From Lunularia cruciata (lineage: Eukaryota; Streptophyta; Marchantiopsida; Lunulariales; Lunulariaceae), in the NCBI GenBank assembly GCA_948567375.1, contig OX419762.1, positions 30,086,608-30,150,607 of the forward strand: a stretch of 64,000 nt of DNA, read 5' to 3'. The notes beneath the pieces are model-generated. The model made no database searches. It saw only the letters and a list, made by a program, of their open reading frames with translations, and was not told where the DNA came from. Below, piece after piece: positions 11,651-21,704 of this stretch. The position numbers were made by a program, and so were the translations under genes. Each line of letters begins with the position of its first letter. Within the stretch, counting starts at the first letter, position 1.

Positions 11651-12028
11651 ACTAAAAGAAAACACATGGATGAACTTGCAGAAAATCTCCTCAAATCTTA
11701 CCTTCTCCTCCTTGGTAACATTTGGACCATACTTGAGGGTAGATAACCTTCTCTCTACCTCTTCAAATATCAATGGTGATTTATCTGGGTCCTTCAAAAC
11801 CTTTTGCTTAGGTGCAAAATCCATAGCACACAAAGGATACACATCTGAATCAGATTCAGATTCATCCTCCTTTGTGGAAGTCTCCTCTTCCATGCTTGTG
11901 TCCACACCTGAAGCTCCTTCTTCAGAATCTGATTCCCAATAATCAGAATATGGTGTATCTGAATGTGAAGTGTTGGTGGTGTTAGTCATAGGAACTATGA
12001 CTCTATGGTTTGATGGCCCAATCCTCAA
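11633..12028 (-). pseudogene. Element D protease-RT acidic linker
   Basis: A 131-codon frame with a strongly acidic, serine-rich part (for example STKEDESESDSDVYP) followed by LIFEEVERRLSTLKYGPNV and EKVRFEEIFCKFIHVFSFSY. The latter resembles the segment just before RT in many plant Gypsy polyproteins (F...F.W.y.dl). D2 has the same block at 2004-2411. No enzymatic motif is present. Confidence 0.75.
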
Positions 12029-12059
12029 GTACCCTTTGTGCCATCAATCAGTTCTACGT

Positions 12060-12600
12060 GTTGCTCTCAACCATGGCCTCCCAAGAAGTAAGTCATAGCT
12101 TGAATCCTTCAAGACTTGGAAAGTCATGAGATTTTGAACTCCCATAACTAAAACTATCACCTTATCCATCATCCCTATTGGTCAAACTTGTTGCTTGTTT
12201 TCCATGCTCACCACAAATGTTGAAGGTCTTGAGGGTATCATACCCAACTTCTTCATCAACCTTTCTGACATGACATTTACTGTTGATCCTCCATCAACCA
12301 ATGCATCCTTGATGTTATGACCATTCACTGTCACATCAATCTTGGAGGCATATTCACAAGCCTCCTATGGTGACATGGCATTTACTGCTGATCCTCCATC
12401 AACCAATGCATCCTTGATTTTGTGACCATTCACTCTCACATCAATCTTGGAGGCATATTCACAAGCCTCCCATGGTACTGGCTTGGCATCCACCACCCCC
12501 ATTGATATTAGAGCTTTTGCCTTCTTCTTCCTCTTGCTCCCTATAGAACTCAAACCACCTCTAAGCTCCTTTCTCAAGGTAGGGTCTAAAGCAATCAATT
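12060..12600 (-). pseudogene. Element D aspartic protease with duplicated active site
   Basis: Retropepsin-like domain cutting the Gag-Pol polyprotein. The frame 12365-12598 reads VRVNGHKIKDALVDGGSAVN, with DGGS in place of the common DTGA/DSGA. The same block is repeated in tandem about 105 bp further on, giving a second DALVDGGSTVN. Downstream come SERLMKKLGMIPSRPSTF and LLLGRPWL, the usual flap-distal and C-terminal motifs. D2 has only one copy, so the duplication is specific to this insertion. Confidence 0.85.
12271..12480 (-). repeat. 105-bp in-frame tandem duplication in protease
   Basis: Two copies of about 105 bp, seen for example as GATCCTCCATCAACCAATGC at 12285 and 12390. The unit is 35 codons, so it keeps the frame. 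It covers the DGGS active-site segment. Confidence 0.9.
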
Positions 12601-12822
12601 AGCCCATTGTGATGTTAGCCTTGTGACTACCAACATCCTCCAACACATTGTAGTTCCATTGTTGCTTTGAAATCAAGAAATCCTCCATCCCCAACTTCTT
12701 CCTTGGAGTCTTTGTTGTTGATGGTATTGAGGTGCGAGTGCTCCTAGTAGACATAAGAGTATCCTTGCTTGGAGTAAATCCTTGAAAAGAGTGAACATCC
12801 TCTACAAAACGAGCTCTCTTCT

Positions 12823-12928
12823 ATTGTATGTATATACATCACTACACAACATACATCGTTGTCAACATCATACACAATAGAAGCACAACTCACACATAAG
12901 TCATACATAGACTCTAAAGTGCCACAAT
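12823..12928 (-). repeat. Outer R1 repeat, copy A 3' terminus
   Basis: About 106 bp, matching 13373-13482. On the plus strand it runs from TTGTATGTATATACATC to ACTCTAAAGTGCCACAAT. It forms the outermost 3' end, next to the target duplication, and has no counterpart at the 5' end. Confidence 0.85.
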
Positions 12929-13372
12929 AATCAGATTGTTTACTTCTCAAATCAATCAAACTTAGCTCAATACTTGATCTGATCCTCAACAACTTGTAAA
13001 CAACAGGGCACTGATTAAAGTCAAGCCACATTCACTCTAGCTAAGAGACTCCAGGTGACGCTCGCCGGCTTTCTATCCACTCTAGCCAAGAACTTGAAGG
13101 CTCAACATCAAAGAAGTGAGCTCTCTGGAGCTGCACTCCCAGGGTATCCCCCTGATTTTGACCTAGGTCTCCTCCCAACGGTCCCGCTGACGGCGCACCT
13201 AATAGTGTAGACGATGCAAGTGACGGTGAGCCCCGCCATGAAGTCAATACCCTAAACCTGAAATCTGACCGTCGGAACATAGTCTATGAGTAACTGGCAA
13301 AATGCCTCTAACTACTATCGTTGGAACTCGAATGTCCGAGCATCTAGATGCAAAACTACAAATGGTGTGACA
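12929..13372 (-). repeat. 3' L repeat of copy A
   Basis: About 444 bp, matching the 5' terminal repeat 21705-22150. On the minus strand it begins TGTCACACC and ends near TCTGATTA. It lies between two R1 repeats. Confidence 0.88.
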
Positions 13373-13482
13373 GCTATTGTGCGTATATACATCGCTACAC
13401 AACATACATTGTTGTCAACAACATACACAATAGAAGCACAACTCACACATAAGTCATACATAGACTCTAAAGTGTCACAATT
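13373..13482 (-). repeat. Inner R1 repeat of copy A
   Basis: Direct repeat of 12823-12928. On the minus strand it starts TGTGACACTTTAGAG directly after a purine run (CTAGGGGGCA, 13483-13492). This position suggests that the 3' LTR by polypurine-tract logic is R1 plus L. Confidence 0.8.
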
Positions 13483-13493
13483 GCCCCCTAGCT
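13483..13493 (-). promoter_or_regulatory. Candidate polypurine tract, copy A
   Basis: Minus-strand GCTAGGGGGCA immediately before the inner R1. Copy C has CTAGGAGGGCA at the same site (59443-59453). This is where plus-strand priming would be expected. Confidence 0.6.
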
Positions 13494-13647
13494 GGCGGTT
13501 AGGTCCCTCTAACTCCAAATAGCCATCTACTCTAAGTATATGGTATACCCTATGATGGGCAAAGATCAAGAGGCCGGGTGCTATGGAGCCCCATCGTTAG
13601 TTGCCTGTCTACAATCTATACCATATAAAGAATGAACTAGCTATAGG

Positions 13648-13983
13648 TCAAGTACATCTAGGATATAACCATTGTCCTTGAGGAACCACCACGAGGGGAG
13701 GAGTCATACATGCCATATGCCATACTCTTGAACAACTATCACACACTAACATAGTAGCAGCTCCACCAGAAGAGCCACATAACATACACCTCAAGCCTGC
13801 ACGTACAAGTGCCAAACTTAGGTCCATAGTACCATCAATGTTTTGGAGGTGGCATGGCGCACAATTACACACATGATCCTTCCAAACAACACCATCATGT
13901 CCTTCTAACACAAAGACTCTAGATGGCAAAACCTCATGCACTCTCAAGATAGTGTGGCCTATAGAAACATCAAGTGTCATCAA
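13648..13983 (-). pseudogene. Copy A integrase C-terminus with PHD finger
   Basis: A 111-codon frame. Residues 1-60 (ILRVHEVLPSRVFVLEGHDG) look like the beta-rich DNA-binding C-terminus of Ty3/Gypsy integrases. Residues about 66-111 form a C4HC3 PHD finger: CMLCGSSGG, then LVCDSCSRVWHMAC, then PQGQWLYPRC. The seventh ligand is Y here (C in copy C). The Cys/His spacing, the W two residues before the penultimate cysteine position and the LVCD block are standard PHD features. PHD fingers usually bind the histone H3 tail; the role here would be target choice, an inference. It stands where chromoviruses carry a chromodomain. Confidence 0.85.
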
Positions 13984-14940
13984 TGCTGTCTACTGTAGAT
14001 ATACATAGTCTCTTGGATGAAATTGACAGATCAAGGGTCTATAACTTCCTCCTCGAATGGTAGCATAGCGTAAAGTATCTCTATGTTGAGCAATTGCCAA
14101 GTTCTCAAAGGCCATCGGCATCACTCTCTAAAAGATCTCTACCCATTAAGAACATGCGCTCATCCATACATCTGGGTCATCCAAGTCCAAAACTACAGTT
14201 GCATCTTGACGAATGGCTGCAAGTAAATCTGGACTTGTCTATAGAGTAGGAAGTAAGGAGAGAAGGATGCTAAGGAGGCTTTCCAGCTGAATCAATAGCC
14301 CATGGCCAACCAAGGTAATTGGAGATCCCAATCTCCCAAGTGGCCTCTCTGCAAACCATACTTGCACAATCCTCTCTTCACTATCTGAACCACTCTCTCT
14401 GCTAAGCCTCTGCCTCAGGGTGATCTTAGGAAGTAGTACGATGATCAATCAAAGCCTTGTCACACAAGACCTGAAACTCCCCCAAGAACTATGTACCCTG
14501 ATCAGTCAAAACCTCAGCTGGCGCACCAAAATGACTAAGAACTCAATCCAAGAACGAGTAAGCTGTCCTTTCACTAGACTTGTCAGGAAGTGCTACCAAC
14601 TCAATCCACTTGGAGAAGTGCTCCACCATCACCAAAACATACCGATGATGTCTCACAGTCAGCGGTAAAGGTCCGGCAAAGTCCAAACTCCAACGGTCAC
14701 CCAATCCCATGATAGGTAATGGGTGTAACTGTGGCGTAGGAGCCTTGAATGATGCTCTAACTCAATCACAAACCACACATCTGGCAACAAAACTGCTGTA
14801 CCTTGGTCTGCATACCGTGCCACCAATAATGGCTCTGGAGTAAGCTATATGTACGCTTTACTCCAAAATGTCCTAGCTCCTCATGAGCATGACAAACCAA
14901 CTATGGTCTTTGAGATGGATGTGGTACTACTTGCACTCTA
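13984..14940 (-). pseudogene. Copy A integrase catalytic region
   Basis: H2C2 zinc domain near 14780-14910 (HAHEELGHFGVKRTYSLL, then CCQMCVCD). The catalytic core starts with WSLDFAGPLPLT (first D), followed by YVLVMVEHFSKWIEL, then APAEVLTDQGT (second D). The third acid lies in a DHPEA..(E) block at about 14405, where one base is missing relative to copy C, so the frame breaks. Strand transfer into chromatin would be its job. DD35E spacing is recognisable over both frames. Confidence 0.85.
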
Positions 14941-15279
14941 AAATCCTCCCATACATGCAAAAGGTGTCTATCCTCCAATCTGAACTGTCTAGCTTGCTGA
15001 AGGACATGGTATCTCTCCTTGGCTCCAATTGTGCCACCCACAACACCAATGTGAAGATAGTCCATCACTAAGACATCATCATGAATGTCTCGCTGAACTA
15101 TACCAATATCTTCACTCTTTGGATCTATGACCTCCATAACTCCTCCTATATGTGCTAAGAGAGATACCACCAAAGCCTTAGAAAATATACACAGAAAGGC
15201 AGATGCATGCCAACTTGGCACCATCTCCTCATCTGTCTCACCATGCCAACTTGCTCCGGTCTGATCCTGTTGGCTGGGA

Positions 15280-15660
15280 TATGGGTTTCTAATCAACCCA
15301 TTTGCATCATGGTTCACCACTCCAGGTCTATGAACAACCTTGAAATCATACTCCTGTAAAATAGAGCCCATTGTGCAAGCTTCCATGAAAGCTTGTTGGA
15401 CTCCATCAACCACTTCAGTGGCTGATGATCAGTGATGAGAGTGAAGGGGTTACCAAATAGGTAACATCAGAAATGTCCTACTGCCCAAACTGCTGCCAAG
15501 CACTCTCCCTCATATGAACTTTACTTTGCCTCCGCTGAATTGTTGGAGTGACTAGCATAGGCCACCACAAACTCCTTCCCCTCATCATCATGCTGGGTGA
15601 GCACCGCTCCAAGCCCCAACATACTCCAATTAGTATGAACTTGAAATGGTCATCCTTTGA
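15280..15660 (-). pseudogene. Copy A RNase H
   Basis: Ty3/Gypsy RNase H: LTQHDDEGKEFVVAYAS, the E of YEGECLAA, and TDHQPLKWLM followed by HRPGVVNHDANGL. In the frame 14901-15413 the distal part reads ILQEYDFKVVHRPGVVNHDA, where the last catalytic D in N-x-D-A is present. It continues without break into the linker that leads to integrase. A few stops come from single changes. Confidence 0.82.
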
Positions 15661-15845
15661 TCGGTCTCCTCAAAATAGGAGCAGATGTCAACCTCTCCTT
15701 GAGCTCTACAAAAGCTCTCTCCTGCTCATCTCCTCAACACCACTCTTGTGTAAGCTTGGTCAGCTTCGTCAAGGCCTTGGAAATGGCACTAAATCCTCTA
15801 ACATAGCAGCAATAGAAGCAATAGAAATGCCAACCCAAGGAATGC

Positions 15846-16734
15846 TCACACTCTACTCACATCCGTAGGCCAAGGAATACGTGCAATAGCCTCCACCTTG
15901 GTCTGTTGAACACCAAGTCCGCCGGGGTGGATAGTGTGACCCAAATACTCAACTTGCTTGTGGAAGAACCTACACTTCCCTAGATGTAATTTGAGTCCAT
16001 GAGATCTCAACCTCTCAAATACCTCCAACAATTGTCTCTCATGCTTCTCCACAATAGTGATATAGACCAAAATGTCATCAATATAGCACCAAGCAAAATC
16101 CAATCCAGCTAGGATCCTATCCATGACCCTTTGGAACTTAGCAAGAGCATTCTTTAACCCAAATGGTAAGAACCTCCACTGATGTAACACGTCCTTGCCG
16201 TGAGGATCAATAGCCCAAAATGTTGTCTTGGACTTATCCTCCTCTTTGATCGACAACTGATGATATCCCGCTAGAAGATCCAAAGTACTAAAGATCTTTG
16301 CATGCCCAATCGCATCAAAAAGCTCCTTTGGTGTAGGCATGACATACCAATCAGCCTTGGTCTATTGGTTGATAGGACGGTAATCTCCACACATCCGCCT
16401 ATCTGTGCAGTTGCCATGCATTTCCTTCTTGGCTGGCATCATTGTTGCTGATGCATACTCTCCATGTGAAATCTCCACCAAACTAGCATCAAAAAGGTCA
16501 CTACTCCGGCTCCATGTCCTCTCCATATCACTATATCGATAAAGACGTCAAAAAACCGGTGTGTCACTTGCTAGCTCAATACGTATACTAGGTCCCGTTA
16601 GAGCACCCAAATCCTTCATACTAACGGCAAAACAACTTGTGTGACTCCTCAAGAACCTCCAAACCCTCCGTCTTTCCTCTCCAATAAGCTTGGGTCCAAG
16701 ATCTGGCTCCCAAGTATCCTTTGTAACTGTCATA
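15846..16734 (-). pseudogene. Copy A reverse transcriptase
   Basis: The upstream frame 16548-16733 is the pre-RT segment (LGPKLIGEERRRVWRFLRSH). The main frame 15846-16340 runs 164 codons with AKIFSTLDLLAGYHQLSI, DPHGKDVLHQWRFLPFGLKN and FAWCYIDDILVY, so the YIDD catalytic motif is intact, then FFHKQVEYLGHTIHPGGLG. The palm motif order is that of Ty3/Gypsy RTs. The stretch 16341-16547, with the first catalytic aspartate region, contains stops. It is the best-preserved RT of the H copies. Confidence 0.9.
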
Positions 16735-16739
16735 GGAGT

Positions 16740-17094
16740 GGAAGACGTACTGACTGGCTACTTCACTGGGACCTTGGGAGCAATAGTGTCATGCCCCCAA
16801 CCACTAGAGATCCCAACCTTTGTGTGAAAAACTCCCTCCACTATGGCTGCAAGCTCCACACATCCACTAGCTGCATCCCAAGTGGACCAAGGGTGTAATC
16901 CAAGTAGCCCATGCTCACCTAGATGGACTTCAAGTAGACCACTCTCCCTAGTAGCTACTAGATGTGTCCCAAGAATACCATGTCCACTCGGTCCATCGCT
17001 CCCAGCATGTGCCTGAATTGTCTCGATAAGCACAAGGCTCACAAGTGTCCAAGTGGTGATGCCTATCAAGCGCATCCTACGCTGCTCTGCCAAG
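16740..17094 (-). pseudogene. Copy A DNMT-RT linker
   Basis: Collinear in all H copies and rich in G, L, H and P, with the recurrent block LLxxHLGEHGLLGLHP in the frame 16758-17132. It has no known domain. The frame is continuous with the end of the DNMT (MDLNCLTWIVSLGLAEQ). In copy B a 30-bp unit of this stretch is duplicated. Probably a spacer in the polyprotein. Confidence 0.6.
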
Positions 17095-18062
17095 CCAAGG
17101 CTCACAATCCAGGTCAAACAATTCAGGTCCATAGCCTGACCTTACACCTGATGCTTGGATGCCTCTGACATTGCTGGAATAGCGGTAATAGCGGTACAAA
17201 AACCCATCGCCTGCTCTCTCTCATCAGCATTGGGCTTCACCAATTGCTGTAAATGTGAGTCCCAAACAAGTCCAAGTCCTCCCTCTCAAAAAGCATGAGA
17301 GCTTGGGAAACTCATGAGTGTGGGAAATGCTGCTCTAGGCTGTCCAACTAGGTTCACCATTGCCATAGGTGACCTATCAGCCACTACTACTATCTGAGAC
17401 TGACGCCCAACATCCAAGATATCATCAACAAGGATGTGGTCAAGTTGCTGAATCCCATCATAAACATGCTATAGAACCTCTCTGGGTAAGAGGTTCGTCC
17501 ACCAAAGATGAAGATGATGAGCTCGTGATCCCACTCTGGCTGCATCTAACAATATAGCAGGTCCCATCTAAGAATGGACCTGATGTGTACTCGCCACCAC
17601 TCTGGTGCGAGAATGACCCATCAAAGGAACGTTCTCCAAAAGGTAAGCTGGAGAAACGGACTGATGAACCTGGAGATGTCGTAGTATCCATAACATCTCC
17701 CAAAACACACTAGAACGAGGATCTTGAAGACCCAAAACTCTACCATCACGTGTATGTCCTTGACATGGCCATCCAAAAATCACCAAGTGAATATGCCCAT
17801 GTCTCTCTAGATCATGCACCCCTAGTAAGGAAATGTCTGCTGGTAAGGCATTCTGGTAACCTTTGACTATTGACATTGGTAATAACTCCCGATATTAATA
17901 AGCCAAGTATGCCACATAATGTAGAGAGACTTGCTTAGTAGTCTCATCTCTCTCTACAAACAAGTACCTATATACTCGTATACCCACCTGTAATATCGTA
18001 GCTAGTCCGGTGTTGATCCCAACTCCAATAGGCATATCCCCTCTACTGGATACTACCAAGCA
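17095..18062 (-). pseudogene. Copy A C5-cytosine DNA methyltransferase domain
   Basis: A DNA cytosine-5 methyltransferase domain between protease and RT. Motif I (SAM binding) at about 18000-18040 reads GVGINTGLATILQ, degenerate; copy C keeps FGGI. Motif IV with the catalytic cysteine is FGWPCQGHT (C codon 17763-17765). Then LGLQDPRSSVFWEML and, 43 residues after the cysteine, motif VI ENV. Next comes DAARVGSRAHHLHLWWTNL at about 17485-17560, like the DNMT3/DRM block DA..V...HR.R..W.NL. The end has PNADEREQAMGF and GQAMDLN (17110-17235), fitting the region before motif X. Motif order is not permuted. Stops and a frameshift interrupt it. It presumably derives from a DNMT3/DRM-type host gene. 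Confidence 0.9.
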
Positions 18063-18830
18063 ATGAGTGTAGTATCCAGAGGTGTCAAAGTAAGTGACTC
18101 TGGCGGCTCATCCTCACACTCATCTCTTGATGGTATGAAGGCTCCACTCCAAGCCTGCTGCACCAACTGATCTGCATGTTGCTGCAACGCCTCCTTTGAA
18201 CTCCACAATGGAACATTCAAGGTGGATGGGACAACCTCACTCATACTCCAAAGCCGAGTGATCTCCTCTTGTATTGGAGTATCCTCTGCATGGGTGTTCC
18301 CCTCCAACAAGTCACCAGGCCAAGTAACTGCACCACTGAAAGCTAAAATTGATACTGGCATGGTCTCGGACTGTAGTGAGCCAAGACTTCCACTATTGAA
18401 GTATTCTAGTAGGCAACATACCCATCCCTCACTAGACTGCCAACCAGGTCTATAGGAGGATGTCTCCTCCCAATAGTCAATATTGAAACCCATGGGGTAT
18501 AACACTACTCCCCCAACTAGCACATCATATGACTCAGCTATTGTTGCAATAGCGTGAGCACTCACCACCAAGCTATCAGTTGGATGACCAGGCTGAACCT
18601 GGACAACAAGCTCCCCATGCGTGATGTACTATGTCAAACCACCACCCAGAGATGTCTGGATCTGAAATGGACACCTCTCCACATCAGTCTTCCATATCTC
18701 TAGACCAACAATTGTAGCCTTCCCCAACATAAGGGGCTACGCACCAAAGTCTAACAAGACTCTCTATGGTGTATAGACCTTCCCTGAAGGTCCCACCAAA
18801 TTGAAAATCCCCCTTTGGTTATCCAATAGG
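18063..18830 (-). pseudogene. Copy A protease region and linker to DNMT
   Basis: The segment GIFNLVGPSGKVYTP (frame 18764-19069), then RVLLDFGA and LMLGKATIVGLE, fits an aspartic protease with DFGA instead of DTGA/DSGA. Frame 18053-18571 continues with AESYDVLVGGVVLYPMGFNI, resembling the C-terminal DVLLG motif of retropepsins. It then runs into an acidic linker that leads straight to the DNMT. Confidence is moderate because the active site is atypical and in a broken frame. Confidence 0.6.
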
Positions 18831-19369
18831 ACAACACTAGGTGGGAATTGTGCTCTCTCAAAGGCCGGTCTAGTTGGCAACTCCTCTAGTCTAGCCGCTG
18901 CTGCCTGCCACAAACCACTGGTTGTTGAACGGATCCCATGCTCCTCAACCAAGTCAGCTCCACTACCAACCACCTCTGCTCTAGTAGTAGGAACCACATC
19001 ATCTCTACTCTCACAAAGTGTGGCAGCCAACCGGAACACTAGGGCTGGGTCAACTCCTAATGTAAACATGTCATTGAGTTAAAACAACGGATGCCGCATA
19101 ATCAGCTGAGCCGCTCCCAACATCATGCTAGACTTAGTTTGTGTAGTAGCAAGTGGCTGACTAGCAAGTAGTCCATTATGTACTTCATCACCACCTACCA
19201 CACCTACACTGGGACATCTAGGACCCATGGATATTGTCTACAATGCCTCAAATAGCGTGAAAGACTGGGGAAGTCTGACCCGTCTCCCAACCTCTCCTCT
19301 CTGTGGGTCCAACTCCACTGATGCTCCTCTAGGCTTTGGAGCACGTAATGCACTCCTAGTTATTGTTGT

Positions 19370-20952
19370 AGATGCATCCACCTATGCTGCTCTGCACATG
19401 AATTCCAAAGCATCTCTATCACCAGCATATGAGGTGGAAGCCTCAACACCCAAATCTGATCTCCTCTGAGCAATAGCCATACTAGCCAATCTCTACTCCA
19501 ACTGCTCAATCCAAGTAGCCATAGCTGTATTTGAAGTAAGGGCAAGTACTGCACCCCTCCTAGGTGTAGATCCTCTACCACCACCTCTACCACCTTGTCT
19601 TCCATGAACTGAAGCTCCTCTACTACCTGCCATAGTAGCCCTACCACTCCGTAACTCCGGGTGTAGGTCAAAGCATTGGTCACTAGTGTGACCAAATCTA
19701 TGGCAATGCTCACACTACCTCTGTGCTGGCTGTGATGCACCCGAGGTATCAGGTCCACTGCCCTGAGTACACTCTCTCCGATGGTGAGGTCCACCACAAG
19801 TCCAACAACACCACCACTCACTGGCTAATGTTGACCCAAAAGTAAAGGTAAGGGTCTTACTCCACTAGGCCCTCCACTTGCTCCATAGGATCTAGGCTGT
19901 CCACCCTGTCCTCAAAAACCAACTAGGCATGGTGCACTCTATTGCACTTTACAAGAAGTCATAGCCATGGATGAGGTTTCCCTACCAAATCCAAATATCA
20001 CCATTGTCTCCTCCACCATGTTGAGCTCAATACGCTCAACCAAACCAAATACTATTGTCAAAGTGGGCAAAGTAGCCTACAACAACATAGCATCATGAAC
20101 TCTATGTCATAACTCCATGCCCAATATCCCATACCAAAACTGGACTGCCTAGGCCTCAGTAACTCCCTGAGTGAAACTGATCAGATGCCTCATGCAAGTG
20201 TATGCCTTGCGTAGGCTCTCTCTAGCCTTCTACTGGAACTCTTGCAAGCTCCTCAGCTTGTCAGTGCGCACTCCCAAGTAGTTCTGCCTCAAACACAAGA
20301 AGAACTCAAAAACAACAAGAAGAACCATGGGATTAAACCCCGGTACCAAACCACCTCTTGCAGTGGTACCTCCACTTGTAGTAGCACTACCTCTAGCTAG
20401 TGCACCTCCACTAGCTCTACTAGCTCCACTAACACTACTCGAGCTAGAACTCCTAGGTATAGCCAATCTACTCCTGGCCACCAAACCTGAAGTGATAGAG
20501 ACATAGTTTGGAGACCAATACTATCTCCATAACTCGATCTCCTCCAAGTGAGCTCTCCTAAACTCATGGTAGTCGTCTATCGGCGGACCCTCCAGATGCT
20601 AGAACAACTCCTTCCATGCCATGAAAGGTGTGAACAAAGTTGGGTTTCGCATCTACTGCAAATCACACCAACTATCAAACTCTTGGATGAAGTCATCCAA
20701 CTCAATGGTACCCACCGTACCAGAGTAACGCCTAGGGCTTTTGGAGGCCCCATAAATCTTGTCCATGTCCCACAACAATAGTGCGGACACACCAAGTGCA
20801 CTCTCAACTGAATCAGCTATTGTGTCGAACTCCAACTCAGAGTCAATCTCCTCCCTCATTGGGACCTGAGATACAGGCTGATACCGAGTGCCACTCCGAG
20901 TGAACCCATTGCGTACTTAAGGGCTATCTCCTCTGGAATCCCCAAAGAACAT
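19370..20952 (-). pseudogene. Copy A gag (capsid and nucleocapsid)
   Basis: A likely start ATG at 20952 opens MFFGDSRGDSP and then REEIDSELEFDTIADSVESA. The capsid domain follows in pieces: SRRYSGTVG-like and ELDDFIQEFDSWCDLQ (20650-20720), HEFRRAHLEEIELW, and FFLCLRQNYLGVRTDKLRSL (20230-20330). The nucleocapsid near 19690-19830 has two knuckles, CWTCGGPHHRREC and CEHCHRFGHTSDQC; the second is a perfect CX2CX4HX4C. A Gly/Arg-rich stretch (GRQGGRGGGRGSTPRRG) follows. Stops lie between the blocks, several at glutamine positions. Confidence 0.82.
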
Positions 20953-21048
20953 TATTGTGATAAAGTAACCGCAACCGCAACCAAAATCACCAATTGCAAC
21001 CACAAGTTGCAACCGCAAGTAGCCGCTCATAGCCCAAAGCCTCTAAAT

Positions 21049-21300
21049 GCCATAATTCAGCCAAATGGGGTCTTTCTTCTTGCCACTTTGAACCTCTTCC
21101 AAAATTTGGTGAAACTCCTCCAAACTTGCAAAAGTCTTCCAAACTAGTAAAACTCCAAATTTGGCCAAAATGCCAAAATTCAGCCAAATGAGGCCTTTTT
21201 TCTTGCCACTTTGATCCTCCTCCAAAATTTGGCAAAACTCCTCCAAACTTGCAAAAGTCCTCCAAACTAGCAAAACTCCTCCAAATCTGGCCAAAATTTG
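21049..21300 (-). repeat. Two 123-bp tandem repeats in copy A leader
   Basis: Units of about 123 bp start at 21049 and 21172, each beginning near GCCA(T/A)AATTCAGCCAAATG. They produce a spurious repetitive frame on the minus strand. They are in the untranslated leader between the 5' L repeat and gag. Confidence 0.85.
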
Positions 21301-21704
21301 ACATAAACCCTAAAGTTGGCTTACTGCCAAATCCCCCGCTAACTTTCCACTTGAGCCAAATTGACAACACGGGTTTCTCCAAATCACAAATTCATGAGAA
21401 TATCTTCTCAACTTCACCTTCAATTTGATTTTTTGAGCCCAACTTGCAGCAAATTGGTCCTACCTTCACCTCCAACGCTCAAAATCACAACCACTGCTCA
21501 AAATTTGCTCCTTCTGTGCTCAAAAATTGGCCAGCGCTTCCGCACACCGTCTACCTTACTGCCAAATCTGCATCAATTGAATGAGCTTCTACACACTAGG
21601 GAAAAGATGAACTTGAATTGAGCTACCAACAATCACCGAGCTTGGAGATACCACCAACACTCAAAGTTCCTGCACCCGATTTCCCCATGACCTCACTACT
21701 CTAA
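21301..21704 (-). other. Copy A leader, no gene
   Basis: Untranslated stretch between the 5' L repeat and the tandem repeats. It aligns with the copy B leader around 56930-56995. I see no tRNA-complementary primer site directly next to the L repeat end (GATTACA on the minus strand). Confidence 0.6.

Noticed and set aside
11127-11651. 174-codon plus-strand frame
   Set aside because: Antisense shadow of the element D reverse transcriptase.
12744-13031. Minus-strand frame MYDLCVSCASIVYDVDNDVCC, recurring at 13315 and 59203
   Set aside because: It lies in the R1 terminal repeat and recurs only because the repeat does. The Cys residues do not form a known motif, and the frame is lost in copy B.
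20987-21382. 131-codon minus-strand frame with repeated peptide blocks (KFGGVLPNFG-like)
   Set aside because: It is the translation of the two 123-bp leader repeats of copy A; no such frame is kept in B or H0.
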